From: CAG-411 sp050875145
Lineage (GTDB): Bacteria; Bacillota; Clostridia; Lachnospirales; Lachnospiraceae
DNA: 64,000 nt
Assembly (NCBI GenBank): GCA_050875145.1
Contig: JBNMLH010000017.1
Coordinates: forward strand, 1 to 64,000
Reading direction: 5' to 3'
Shown one piece after another: positions 1 through 7,216 of this stretch. Position numbers and translations under genes: made by a program. The notes under the pieces were generated by a model. It was not told the origin of the DNA. It saw only the letters and a program-made list of their open reading frames with translations, and searched no databases. Every line of letters begins with the position of its first letter. The stretch's first letter is position 1.

Positions 1-139
1 CTTCTTCTTCTGTTTCTCTCCATCTTTCAACCATTCCACTACATTTAGGACAATGTACAAGCCATTCATTTTCGCTATAATTAAGCATTTCTGCTTTCCC
101 ACCACAAAACGGACAAGGTAATAATCTGCTATTACTCAT
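1..139 (-). CDS. Lar-like zinc-ribbon protein (C-terminus cut by window edge)
   Basis: The first 46 codons are visible. They encode a short N-terminus, then a CPFCGG zinc knuckle, a spacer and a second pair CPKC. This is the layout of Lar-family restriction-alleviation-like phage proteins, which are small zinc-ribbon proteins. The zinc ribbon is seen directly; a role against host restriction is only a family expectation. An in-frame ATG at 166 would add nine residues; neither start has a strong Shine-Dalgarno. It is the last visible gene of the leftward early operon, right after the HNH gene. The rest of the protein is outside the window. Confidence 0.6.
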   Translation of the reverse strand, partial: MSNSRLLPCPFCGGKAEMLNYSENEWLVHCPKCSGMVERWRETEEE

Positions 140-166
140 TCTGCTGTAATAAACGTTACAGCTCAT

Positions 167-544
167 CTATTTTGATTCGTGTTGTTCCAATTCTTCTAAA
201 AAACTCCACTTGCTGTACACCAGCTTTTTTTCATTCCAGTCCGGGTAATGCTTTTTAAGATAATTTTGAAATATAGCAAGCATTTCTTCTCTGTTTCCTT
301 TATTTCCGTTATCTAGCATATTGTGATGATATTGACAGCCTACCGCTCCGTTTTCCGGAATACCTAATCCGTTTTTAGAACGAGGTATGTAGTGCATTAT
401 TGATTTCATTTCTGCTGCCAGTTTATTTTCACAAGGCATGTAACCCATTGCGCAAAATATACATTGACCATTATCTCTTGCGACTATTTCTCGTCTTGCT
501 TTTAACGTAAATTCTCTCTTTCTTGATTGCTTTGATTTTTTCAT
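167..544 (-). CDS. HNH endonuclease-like phage protein
   Basis: A 125-residue basic protein. After a lysine/arginine-rich start it has CIFC (residues about 28-31), a degenerate spacer, then an HY...N...H-H core (about 51-75, including the YHH triplet). This matches an HNH/McrA-like fold with one of the usual zinc-binding cysteine pairs reduced. HNH proteins next to early phage genes usually nick or cleave DNA in recombination or packaging; which applies here cannot be told. The ATG at 544 follows the stop of the neighbouring gene (546) by almost nothing, so the two are probably translationally coupled. Confidence 0.7.
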   Translation of the reverse strand: MKKSKQSRKREFTLKARREIVARDNGQCIFCAMGYMPCENKLAAEMKSIMHYIPRSKNGLGIPENGAVGCQYHHNMLDNGNKGNREEMLAIFQNYLKKHYPDWNEKKLVYSKWSFLEELEQHESK

Positions 545-545
545 T

Positions 546-848
546 TTATCTCCTCTGGTTAAATCTCTTGTAGAAGTGTAAGATTGCCTCTACATTTAAT
601 CCGCTTTGCGCCATTTCTATTGCTTGGCAATTTGGCATCCCTGCGTCAAGTAAAGTTTTTAACTTTTGTAATATGCTTATGTATTCTTTAAAATCATATA
701 AATGTTTCTTAGGGTCCAATTCATCTGCTGCCTGCTCTGCAAATTCTACGGATGTTATTTTTGCAATTTCCTGTAATAGTCCCTGTTCTTCTTTTCTTAT
801 TTGTGTTCCTCTCGCTTGTATTTCCTTAATTAGTTTTTGTACACTCAT
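546..848 (-). CDS. small coiled-coil-like phage protein, unknown function
   Basis: 100 residues starting MSVQKLIKEIQ. I chose the ATG at 848 because an AGGAGG lies seven bases upstream; a longer in-frame reading to 878 would overlap the preceding gene and lacks an RBS. The protein is charged, probably mostly helical, and ends in a basic stretch (KRFNQRR). No family was recognised. It lies between the 422-residue protein upstream and the HNH gene downstream, with only 10 and 1 bases between genes, so it belongs to the same leftward transcript. Confidence 0.65.
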   Translation of the reverse strand: MSVQKLIKEIQARGTQIRKEEQGLLQEIAKITSVEFAEQAADELDPKKHLYDFKEYISILQKLKTLLDAGMPNCQAIEMAQSGLNVEAILHFYKRFNQRR

Positions 849-858
849 ATCGGCCTCC

Positions 859-2127
859 TTACTCTGTCTTTTCAGCATTCATAAGCGTTTCAATCTGTTT
901 TTTCAACGTGCCTATGATATAATTTGCAGCTTCATAGTCTTTTATCACTATTGCTCGTGTCAGTTCTTGTGCATTCTCTATCGCCTTTCTATCGACCTCT
1001 TCTACATCATTACATGCATCCCCGCACTCAATCTTTTCAGCATTTTCCGAGATTCCTTCCTCCACAATTTCCGCAATTTCTTCCACATTCGGTATTTCAT
1101 CTGTCGATTCCTCCTCGTATTTAATCTTTTCAACGTTTTCTTGGGTTTCGGTCTGTGCATTATCCACAGTCTGTCCACTTTCTGGCGCAATCTCTGGATA
1201 ATCGTTCACGTTCATTTGTCCTGGAATTTGGTTGGCTTCTTCTATTTCTGGTGAAATGTACTCTTTTTTCGGTTGCACTGGTGCAACTTTCGCTTTTGCT
1301 ACTTTGCTTTCTTTTCGCTTTTCTTTCTTTGGTTGTGCAGTCTGCGGAAATTCTATTCTGTAAATGTCGTAGTAATTTTCAAATGTAGATTTATCAACAT
1401 CAATAATTTTTTTCCAGATTTCTGCTATCTCGGTCCATGTTGTGTTTATTTTTTCGTTTGTTCTGATTTTTACCAGACACACCGCTTCTTCGTCATCCTT
1501 CAAATTCACCAAAAATCTACCTGCACCCTTTATTCTGACACTGTATATCTTCTCTCCTGCGGGTGCCATGGCTTCTATTACCGCTTTCTTTTCTCCAACT
1601 TCAATCGTTTCATGTATTTTTTTGAATAATTCCGGCTCTGTTTTTCCAATCTCTTTAACAATACTTTCTATTTCACTTTCTTCTTCATCATGATCTGGTT
1701 GCTCTAGTATTATCTCGATGTCGGTAGTTTCCTTTTCCGCATCTACTTCATCCTTGATTGCCTGTATATCCGCTTTAGATAATTCTGGGGTCAAGCATTC
1801 ATTTACAGCAGAGGGCAACTGCAACATTAACGTAAGTTTTGCATATCCAAATCCTTTGTATTCTGCCTTTAACTCGCAAGAATATCCATTCTCTGAAAAT
1901 CTATCGTTTATGCGGATAAATCTGCTTACCTGCGTTTTATCAATGTTGTATTCTGCTCTGGCAAATTCTACAACACTCTTATATCCACTTTCTGCTAAAA
2001 TATCTGTATCTCTTGCTACTTTCAGTAAATAACCTATTCGCACAAAGGATTCTGCTGCCTTTGTCAATTCTGTATCTAACTCATTTTTATATTCTTTGTA
2101 CGTTTTCTTGTATGTGATCTGTTCCAC
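859..2127 (-). CDS. phage protein with ParB/DUF3102-like N-terminus and acidic C-terminus
   Basis: 422 residues from a GTG at 2127, whose G is the last base of the TAG stop of the PcfJ gene (stop-start overlap). A GGAGGTG Shine-Dalgarno lies six bases upstream. An upstream in-frame ATG at 2196 would run 69 bases inside PcfJ and has no RBS. The N-terminal 120 residues are helical and contain a phrase of the kind seen in ParB- or DUF3102-like DNA-binding domains (KTQVSRFIRI). A basic proline-containing linker (about 280-300) and a long glutamate-rich tail follow. The family assignment is tentative. The linker codes over a GTTGCAC-type dyad that recurs elsewhere in the element. Confidence 0.6.
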   Translation of the reverse strand: MEQITYKKTYKEYKNELDTELTKAAESFVRIGYLLKVARDTDILAESGYKSVVEFARAEYNIDKTQVSRFIRINDRFSENGYSCELKAEYKGFGYAKLTLMLQLPSAVNECLTPELSKADIQAIKDEVDAEKETTDIEIILEQPDHDEEESEIESIVKEIGKTEPELFKKIHETIEVGEKKAVIEAMAPAGEKIYSVRIKGAGRFLVNLKDDEEAVCLVKIRTNEKINTTWTEIAEIWKKIIDVDKSTFENYYDIYRIEFPQTAQPKKEKRKESKVAKAKVAPVQPKKEYISPEIEEANQIPGQMNVNDYPEIAPESGQTVDNAQTETQENVEKIKYEEESTDEIPNVEEIAEIVEEGISENAEKIECGDACNDVEEVDRKAIENAQELTRAIVIKDYEAANYIIGTLKKQIETLMNAEKTE

Positions 2128-4301
2128 TATTGCACCTCCATAAAATCCGCTTCTAGCACATCTGCCAGAAGTTTTCCTTGTAATCTTCCATGCCATATCC
2201 GATTTCCGTTTTTTCTCAATTGTCTGTAATTTTCTCTTCTTAGCTTGTCTGATTTCTTTCCTAGCTCTTTTTCCTCTTTTGTTAGTTGTTTCTTAAAATA
2301 CTGCTGCCATTTTTTCAAGAAATTTACCGTCTTGTCAAAGTCGGCATTTTGATTGTCTCCTGTCGTTCTCTTCTGTCTTATATTGCCAGAAGGCTCTACT
2401 TCAAGTGTGTACCACGGCATATCCGGTTGTTTGCTCTTTCTTAGAAAAAACAAATAGCTTTCATCTGTCTGTATTCTTTCAAAATAATAATCACAAGTAT
2501 GGACGCAATGACTAAGAACTACTCCTTCTTTTACAATGTCCAGTACGTTTTCAGGAACTACGATTGTGTACTCTCCAAGTGTAAATTCAAATTTTTTTAA
2601 CTTTGGTAATTGTTCATTTACTTTTGGCCACTGCTTTTCTATGTCCTTTGCCTGTTTTTCTAAGCCTCTGGTTTTGGTTATTAGGATCAGTTCATTGTGA
2701 GAAAATTTCAAATCTTTTGGTTTTGCTATTTGCTCTACCTTAATGTTCATCTTCATTTTTTTTGCCATATCTGTATAGTCTCTCCAGGTTGTCAACACCT
2801 GTCTTAAATCTTCCTGCATAATTTCTTGTTGCTTTTTAAGGTAGTTGTGTATTTTTACAAGACTGGTTGGAATTTTCAGGAAGTTAAATTCTGCTGTTGA
2901 AAACTCTGCATTTCCAAAATCCTGTATCATTTGATCTGGCCAAATTGTATTTTGTTTCTTTTCATACTGCATCCATCTAAGCATTGCAATATTCGCATCC
3001 ATTTTTTTTAGTCTTTTTAGTCTTGCTTTATCAACTTTTAGCATTTTCGCAAGTTCTGTTTCGTCCTCCTTTAATAGCTTTTCAATGTAGCGACCTTCTG
3101 TTAAATCCTCTGCCAATCTGAACATTCCGATTTTTGCTAACATTTCAATTGCCGGATTTCCCTTTTCGATTGTTAGGTATCTTTCTGCAGAGCATGGTAG
3201 TTTTTCCCATAAATCTATAGCGCTTTGTTTTAACAATGAACACTTCTTTAGTTGTGCCAGATTTCTGCCGTACAGCTTTATTCCAGATGGTCGGTAAGGT
3301 GTTCTTTGACCTGGATAATAATATTCATCTAGTACCCATCTTATTTTTTTGTTTTTGTAGCTGGTCCATATATATCGTTTTATTGTTCCATCTTCAAATA
3401 ACAACATTCTTTCCCATTCGCTTGTATAGATATGTGGTTTTTCACAAGTCGTATCTCTGTACCACTGATGTTGTCCGCATGTGCGAACAACGATTCCACC
3501 TTCTATTTTTTGTATAATCTGCGCACTATAATCTCCAGTTGTGAGTGTTTGTATTCTACTATCCGCTTTAAATACAGCTTCTGTTTTGCAGGCCGGGCAT
3601 TTTGTTTTTTTGTTATGTTTCGGATTGGCAATAGTTATCTGTTTTTTGCATCTTGAACAATATCCTATTTTTGCTCCCTTCGAATTATATTTATAAAAAA
3701 TATAATATTCATTTGCAGTATTTCTTCGCATCCAGTCAGCAAAAGTGTTTGGAAGTTTCGGTATCAATGCCATGTCTTTATCCCAAGGTGCCTGCTCTCT
3801 AGCTTCTCTTTCTTCAATCTGCTTTTCTCTTTGCTCCTGCTGCCACCTTTGCAGTCTCCACAGACCTTTTTCTTGTAAACAACTACTAATTTCTAATTTG
3901 TTCAGGGTATTCATTCCGTCATTGTTTAAAAATATTCTCTTTCTTGCGTAATAGGCACTTGCTCCTACTCCGTCCAAATTTAAAAACATTGCCTTTGACC
4001 ATTTTTTCTCTTTTCCTTCTTCATCCAGCTCTCTTGTTATCCACTCGTTACCTTCCGTGTTTACGAAAATTTCATATCGAGGGGTTCTTATATTTTTTCT
4101 TATCCATGCAGGCAAAAATAATGCGATCTTTATATAGCCTTTGAGATTTTGCACTCTTGCCAGCAAGTAATATTCTGGCTCTATCACTTGTTTTTCTCCT
4201 GAATAATAGCGCACCGTTCTCTCCTCGTATTTTTTTCCTTTTTCTATCATTTCTTTTGTAGCTGGTAAAGCTCTTAGTTTTCTCAACTCTCTTTTATACA
4301 T
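2127..4301 (-). CDS. PcfJ-like protein
   Basis: 724 residues, a usual size for PcfJ-like proteins. It has a zinc-ribbon pair (CSRC ... CPAC) at about residues 208-230 and the PcfJ-type C-terminal domain with a conserved LSHCVHTC phrase around residue 610, followed by the YTLEV strand. The family is named after a pheromone-plasmid gene; its biochemical role is not established. The ATG at 4301 has GGGAGG eight bases upstream and overlaps the DUF7666-like gene by 19 bases. In many Firmicutes elements PcfJ sits next to a PcfK/AcrIIA9-type gene, as it does here one gene away. Confidence 0.85.
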   Translation of the reverse strand: MYKRELRKLRALPATKEMIEKGKKYEERTVRYYSGEKQVIEPEYYLLARVQNLKGYIKIALFLPAWIRKNIRTPRYEIFVNTEGNEWITRELDEEGKEKKWSKAMFLNLDGVGASAYYARKRIFLNNDGMNTLNKLEISSCLQEKGLWRLQRWQQEQREKQIEEREAREQAPWDKDMALIPKLPNTFADWMRRNTANEYYIFYKYNSKGAKIGYCSRCKKQITIANPKHNKKTKCPACKTEAVFKADSRIQTLTTGDYSAQIIQKIEGGIVVRTCGQHQWYRDTTCEKPHIYTSEWERMLLFEDGTIKRYIWTSYKNKKIRWVLDEYYYPGQRTPYRPSGIKLYGRNLAQLKKCSLLKQSAIDLWEKLPCSAERYLTIEKGNPAIEMLAKIGMFRLAEDLTEGRYIEKLLKEDETELAKMLKVDKARLKRLKKMDANIAMLRWMQYEKKQNTIWPDQMIQDFGNAEFSTAEFNFLKIPTSLVKIHNYLKKQQEIMQEDLRQVLTTWRDYTDMAKKMKMNIKVEQIAKPKDLKFSHNELILITKTRGLEKQAKDIEKQWPKVNEQLPKLKKFEFTLGEYTIVVPENVLDIVKEGVVLSHCVHTCDYYFERIQTDESYLFFLRKSKQPDMPWYTLEVEPSGNIRQKRTTGDNQNADFDKTVNFLKKWQQYFKKQLTKEEKELGKKSDKLRRENYRQLRKNGNRIWHGRLQGKLLADVLEADFMEVQ

Positions 4302-4840
4302 CTTGTTTGCCTCCCATCTGCTTTATAAAACACATCTGGCAAAAACTCTTTTCCGTCTATTTTGTATGCTCCTGCTTCTACAATTTCTTTTGTTCCTTTT
4401 CCTTCTTTTAATAAAAATATTGTTGCTCCTCGCTTGCCTGCTGCCTTTGGATTTTTTCCTCTTACGATTACTATTCCGTTTTCTTCTGCTGTACCCGTAT
4501 TTTTTCGGATGTGAGAACTTTCTTTTCTATCTGGATGCTGCATTATCCATTCACATTCTAGTGCTGCAAGTTGTTCTAAGGTTACTTCCCGCAATATTTT
4601 CATTTTTGTGCATGAGATTTTATCTGAACCATCCTCATGTATGTCTCCGCCTGCATCCACCATGCAGTATCTTCCATTCGGATACCAGCTTAAAACCTCC
4701 AACGGTTCTTCTACGCAATGAAATCCGGTATTGGCGCATTGTGCTTTCTCTTCCTCATACGTTTTTCCTATTTCGTATTTAAACTTTCCTTTTCCTAACG
4801 TACAGGTCAAATCTTCATTAAATCCTTTATATGCAATCAT
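4283..4840 (-). CDS. DUF7666-like protein
   Basis: 185 residues starting MIAYKGFN. The N-terminal half has the phrase GFHCVEEPLEVLSWY followed by a glycine/aspartate turn, which I associate with the DUF7666 family common in phage and plasmid early regions. The function is unknown. The second half is basic with several KxG turns. A TAGGT lies upstream of the ATG at 4840. It starts seven bases after the PcfK/AcrIIA9-like gene and overlaps PcfJ, so the three are almost certainly co-translated. Confidence 0.6.
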   Translation of the reverse strand: MIAYKGFNEDLTCTLGKGKFKYEIGKTYEEEKAQCANTGFHCVEEPLEVLSWYPNGRYCMVDAGGDIHEDGSDKISCTKMKILREVTLEQLAALECEWIMQHPDRKESSHIRKNTGTAEENGIVIVRGKNPKAAGKRGATIFLLKEGKGTKEIVEAGAYKIDGKEFLPDVFYKADGRQTRCIKES

Positions 4841-4847
4841 GTTTTAC

Positions 4848-5348
4848 CTACTTTCCTAAGTAATACTCATTTGCCAGTTTTCTTCTTTCTGTCTTATCAG
4901 GGATACCGATTGAAAATTCATGGTCCCCGATAATCTTCTTGACCTGATCTGTTTTTTTCACAATTCTTCTATCTACTATCGCTCTATTCTTATAACCTGT
5001 CTCCGCTGTCACTGCGATGTATCCATCCAGGCCTTTTCCTTTTTTTCTTACTGCTCTGGCAAATTCTTCGCTTTCCATGCACAAATTTCTCAATTCATCT
5101 ACCCAGTCATTCAGGACCCCCGCTAACTTTAAATCCTCTTTTTCCACTTTCAATTTTCCTAATGCAGCCATCAATGGATTTACTAATTCATCTATGCAGC
5201 CATCCATAAAATCTTCCGCTTCTTCTTTATCAATACCATTTTCTTCGCACAGCTCTAATAGTGATTTCTCATTTTTCTCATTTCTCATTTTTAAAGCCGC
5301 TTTGTTTATTTCTTCTGCACTGTCAAATTCTCCAAATTTATCAAACAT
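4848..5348 (-). CDS. PcfK-like / AcrIIA9-family-like protein
   Basis: 166 residues. The opening MFDKFGEFDSAEEIN, followed by an acidic helix with ENGIDKEEAEDFMDG, is the signature I associate with PcfK-like proteins. That group contains AcrIIA9, a characterised type II-A Cas9 inhibitor family. The C-terminal half (about 95-166) is basic and ends RRKLANEYYLGK. AGGAGG sits seven bases before the ATG at 5348. It overlaps the RNase H-like gene by eight bases and precedes DUF7666/PcfJ. Family membership is fairly clear; Cas9 inhibition by this member is inference, because many PcfK homologues have never been tested. Confidence 0.6.
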   Translation of the reverse strand: MFDKFGEFDSAEEINKAALKMRNEKNEKSLLELCEENGIDKEEAEDFMDGCIDELVNPLMAALGKLKVEKEDLKLAGVLNDWVDELRNLCMESEEFARAVRKKGKGLDGYIAVTAETGYKNRAIVDRRIVKKTDQVKKIIGDHEFSIGIPDKTERRKLANEYYLGK

Positions 5349-5781
5349 GCTGTTTCCTCCTTATTTCTGATCTAAGCCAATCTCGATATTCATGTTTTGT
5401 TCGTGTTTCAAATCTATACTTGTGTTTTGCCAGCAATATATCCAGTTCTTGCCATAGCTCTATGTTCGCAATTTCCTTTTCTTTTGAATTATGCCATCCT
5501 TGTGTACGCCATCTGTCTAACCAGCCGTTCTCAACTGCGGAGCTTACATATAGACTGTCTGTATAAATACATAATTCGCAAGGTCGTTTCATTCTTTTCA
5601 TTGCTTCCACTAAAACTTTTAACTCCGATTGGTTCTCTGTTGCATTTTCTACCTGCAAAAAATCCTCTATTGTGTATTCTTTTTCTTCTGTCTTTAATGA
5701 AAGGACATAGCCAACCATTCCAGATTGTCGTTTTAGACCTTTTATGCCGCTATATGTATAGATGTTCACTTGCTCCACCAT
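5341..5781 (-). CDS. RNase H-like protein lacking the first catalytic aspartate
   Basis: 146 residues from the third of three consecutive ATG codons, six bases after GGAGAGG. It follows the RNase HI order: first strand (IYTYS, where the family has YTDGS), E53 in NQSELKVLVEA, D75 in IYTDSLYV, and H130/D134 near the end. These match E48, D70 and the H124/D134 region of the E. coli enzyme, but the position of Asp10 is tyrosine. The protein may therefore bind hybrids rather than cleave them, or use another residue. It overlaps the Rep gene by 32 bases, which suggests a role in the same replication module. Confidence 0.7.
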   Translation of the reverse strand: MVEQVNIYTYSGIKGLKRQSGMVGYVLSLKTEEKEYTIEDFLQVENATENQSELKVLVEAMKRMKRPCELCIYTDSLYVSSAVENGWLDRWRTQGWHNSKEKEIANIELWQELDILLAKHKYRFETRTKHEYRDWLRSEIRRKQHV

Positions 5782-6550
5782 CATCATCCTCTCCGTATCC
5801 AATTCGAAATTCTGTATATCTTAGATAGCTCATTCCTGTATACCAATTTGTACCAAAAACAACTGAATTTTTGTCGATGTAAAAGCCTTTTTTTGGTGTC
5901 GGGCCGTTTTCGATTGCTTTTTTTAGTGTTCTACGTTTGTAGAACTTTCTTTTCGGTTTCTTCCTTTTTAAATTTCTAGAACAGGAATACTTCACTAAGT
6001 GTTTTTGTTCTTCTTCTGAAAACAAGGACATTTGTTCATAAATTTCTTCTGTCGGTTTTTTTACGATATAGTTGGCCAGCCTTTTCATGCCTCCTTTTTC
6101 GTAAATATGTGCAAAGTACACCCTTCCATATTTCCATTTTTCTGTTATGTACACATCTGCATCTGAAATCCGATTTATGACCATGTGAACATGTATGCCA
6201 CCTAACTCTCCAATTTCTATCCGCTGTATCCACTTAAACTCGTATCCCATTTTTTTATACTTGTTTTTTAAGTTTCTTCTGAATTTCTCTACTGCCTTTA
6301 AAACTTGCTCCATTGACATTTTTTTTCCTTTCGGAAATGTCAGCGTGCACCAGTAATCTCCTTTGAGAAAATTCCAACGTAGCAAATGCCGAACTTTCTT
6401 TTCTCTATTTGCCTGGTTCTGTTTTTTTATCTGTTCTGGAGTTGGTTTTCTTTTTTTCTGTCGTTTTTCTCCTTTGGCTCCATACTTACCAGCAAACTTA
6501 ATCTCATTCTCAACACAGTAGTCAAACTCATATTCATCTTTCCAATACAT
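5750..6550 (-). CDS. HUH-type replication initiator-like protein
   Basis: 266 residues, strongly basic. It has a first strand motif WCTLTF (67-72) and an HUH motif in GGIHVHMVIN (H120, H122), followed by several tyrosines that could be the nicking residue. This is the pattern of rolling-circle Rep/G2P-like proteins found in phages and plasmids. Such proteins nick one strand at an origin and stay covalently attached. The C-terminal half is a lysine/arginine-rich extension. The ATG at 6550 has a GAAGGTG upstream. The non-coding region just upstream (6551-6710) is full of dyads and is a candidate origin or regulatory RNA. Confidence 0.75.
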   Translation of the reverse strand: MYWKDEYEFDYCVENEIKFAGKYGAKGEKRQKKRKPTPEQIKKQNQANREKKVRHLLRWNFLKGDYWCTLTFPKGKKMSMEQVLKAVEKFRRNLKNKYKKMGYEFKWIQRIEIGELGGIHVHMVINRISDADVYITEKWKYGRVYFAHIYEKGGMKRLANYIVKKPTEEIYEQMSLFSEEEQKHLVKYSCSRNLKRKKPKRKFYKRRTLKKAIENGPTPKKGFYIDKNSVVFGTNWYTGMSYLRYTEFRIGYGEDDDGGASEHLYI

Positions 6551-6596
6551 TACACACCTTCTTTTGTAACAACTTTAATATACTAATTGTTGTACT

Positions 6597-6624
6597 CAAG
6601 AGGGTTTCCCCTCTTGCTTTTTTT
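6597..6624 (+). terminator. Rho-independent terminator, rightward
   Basis: CAAGAGGG (6597-6604) and CCCTCTTG (6609-6616) form a perfect 8-bp stem with a tetraloop, followed by CTTTTTTTG. Its orientation is rightward although all coding genes nearby run leftward. It therefore ends an antisense or non-coding transcript, or has a different role in the origin region. Confidence 0.7.
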
Positions 6625-6647
6625 GTGTGATATGCTATAATGAAATC

Positions 6648-6716
6648 AGTGTTTTGTGTGGCTAATTTCATTTGCATAGCACTGCCGGCATCCGTTAAAT
6701 GCCGGCTCTTTTATTT
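6648..6716 (+). ncRNA. candidate small RNA between rep and the next phage gene
   Basis: A rightward promoter-like sequence (TTGCTT at 6614-6619, 16-bp spacer, TATAAT at 6636-6641 with an extended TG) precedes about 70 bases that end in a GCCGGCAT/ATGCCGGC stem (6684-6691 and 6699-6706) with a T-rich tail. An AATGAAAT/ATTTCATT inverted repeat and a CAGTG/CACTG pair would fold the 5' part. No ORF fits. The promoter and terminator are visible; transcription is inferred. The same hairpins could instead be origin structures for the adjacent HUH Rep. Confidence 0.45.
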
Positions 6717-6950
6717 TGTTGCAAATCGAATTCTTCGCTTGCTGTTTCGTTCTCTTTCTTTCTGCCAGTTCAAGATGTCCAATTTCCATTTTCTTCCCCT
6801 TGTGGTTTCATAATAGATATTTCCGTCTGAATCGGCATAATATTCGTATAACTGGCCGTTTCTTTGTTCTTCTGCTACTTTTGCCGCTCCGTTTGGCGGT
6901 GTAAGCCCCTGAAACGTCCATGCTTTAGCTCTTAGCTCGTCTGTTGTCAT
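6711..6950 (-). CDS. small phage protein, unknown function
   Basis: 79 residues, starting MTTDELRAKAW and ending in a basic stretch (RRIRFATK). The middle contains YYADSDGNIYYETTRGRKWKLD, which reads like a small beta-rich domain. No family was recognised. The ATG overlaps the stop of the upstream 74-residue gene by four bases (ATGA), showing translational coupling. Downstream lies the non-coding dyad-rich region before rep. Confidence 0.65.
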   Translation of the reverse strand: MTTDELRAKAWTFQGLTPPNGAAKVAEEQRNGQLYEYYADSDGNIYYETTRGRKWKLDILNWQKERERNSKRRIRFATK

Positions 6951-7171
6951 ATTCTTTCTGCTCTCCTTAAATCAATAATTGCCTTTGTTAAAATGTTTTT
7001 AACACGCTCTGTATCAACGTCAGAATGTTCTTCCAATTCCTCTGCCAAATATTTTGCTAGCTTTTGATTTGATATTGGACCTGTCTCTTTCAGTTCTACT
7101 TTATGTCTGATTTTCTTTGTAACTTTATCCCATTCTTCTAGTAAAGCTCTGCATTCATTTCTTGTAACCAC
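6947..7171 (-). CDS. small phage protein, unknown function
   Basis: 74 residues, helical and charged, starting MVTRNECRALLEEWDK. The ATG at 7171 follows an AAAGGAGTG-like Shine-Dalgarno. No family was recognised. It is coupled by a four-base overlap to the 79-residue protein downstream and follows the hexapeptide-repeat gene after a 45-base gap, within the same leftward early operon. Confidence 0.65.
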   Translation of the reverse strand: MVTRNECRALLEEWDKVTKKIRHKVELKETGPISNQKLAKYLAEELEEHSDVDTERVKNILTKAIIDLRRAERI

Positions 7172-7216
7172 ATTTGCACTCCTTTCCGCTGTTTAAAGTC
7201 AATCTTTTGCATCATC

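Noticed and set aside
673..1693. Several rightward ORFs rich in Phe/Leu/Ser opposite the leftward early genes
   Set aside because: They are reverse-strand shadows of the acidic glutamate-rich coding region, with no RBS.
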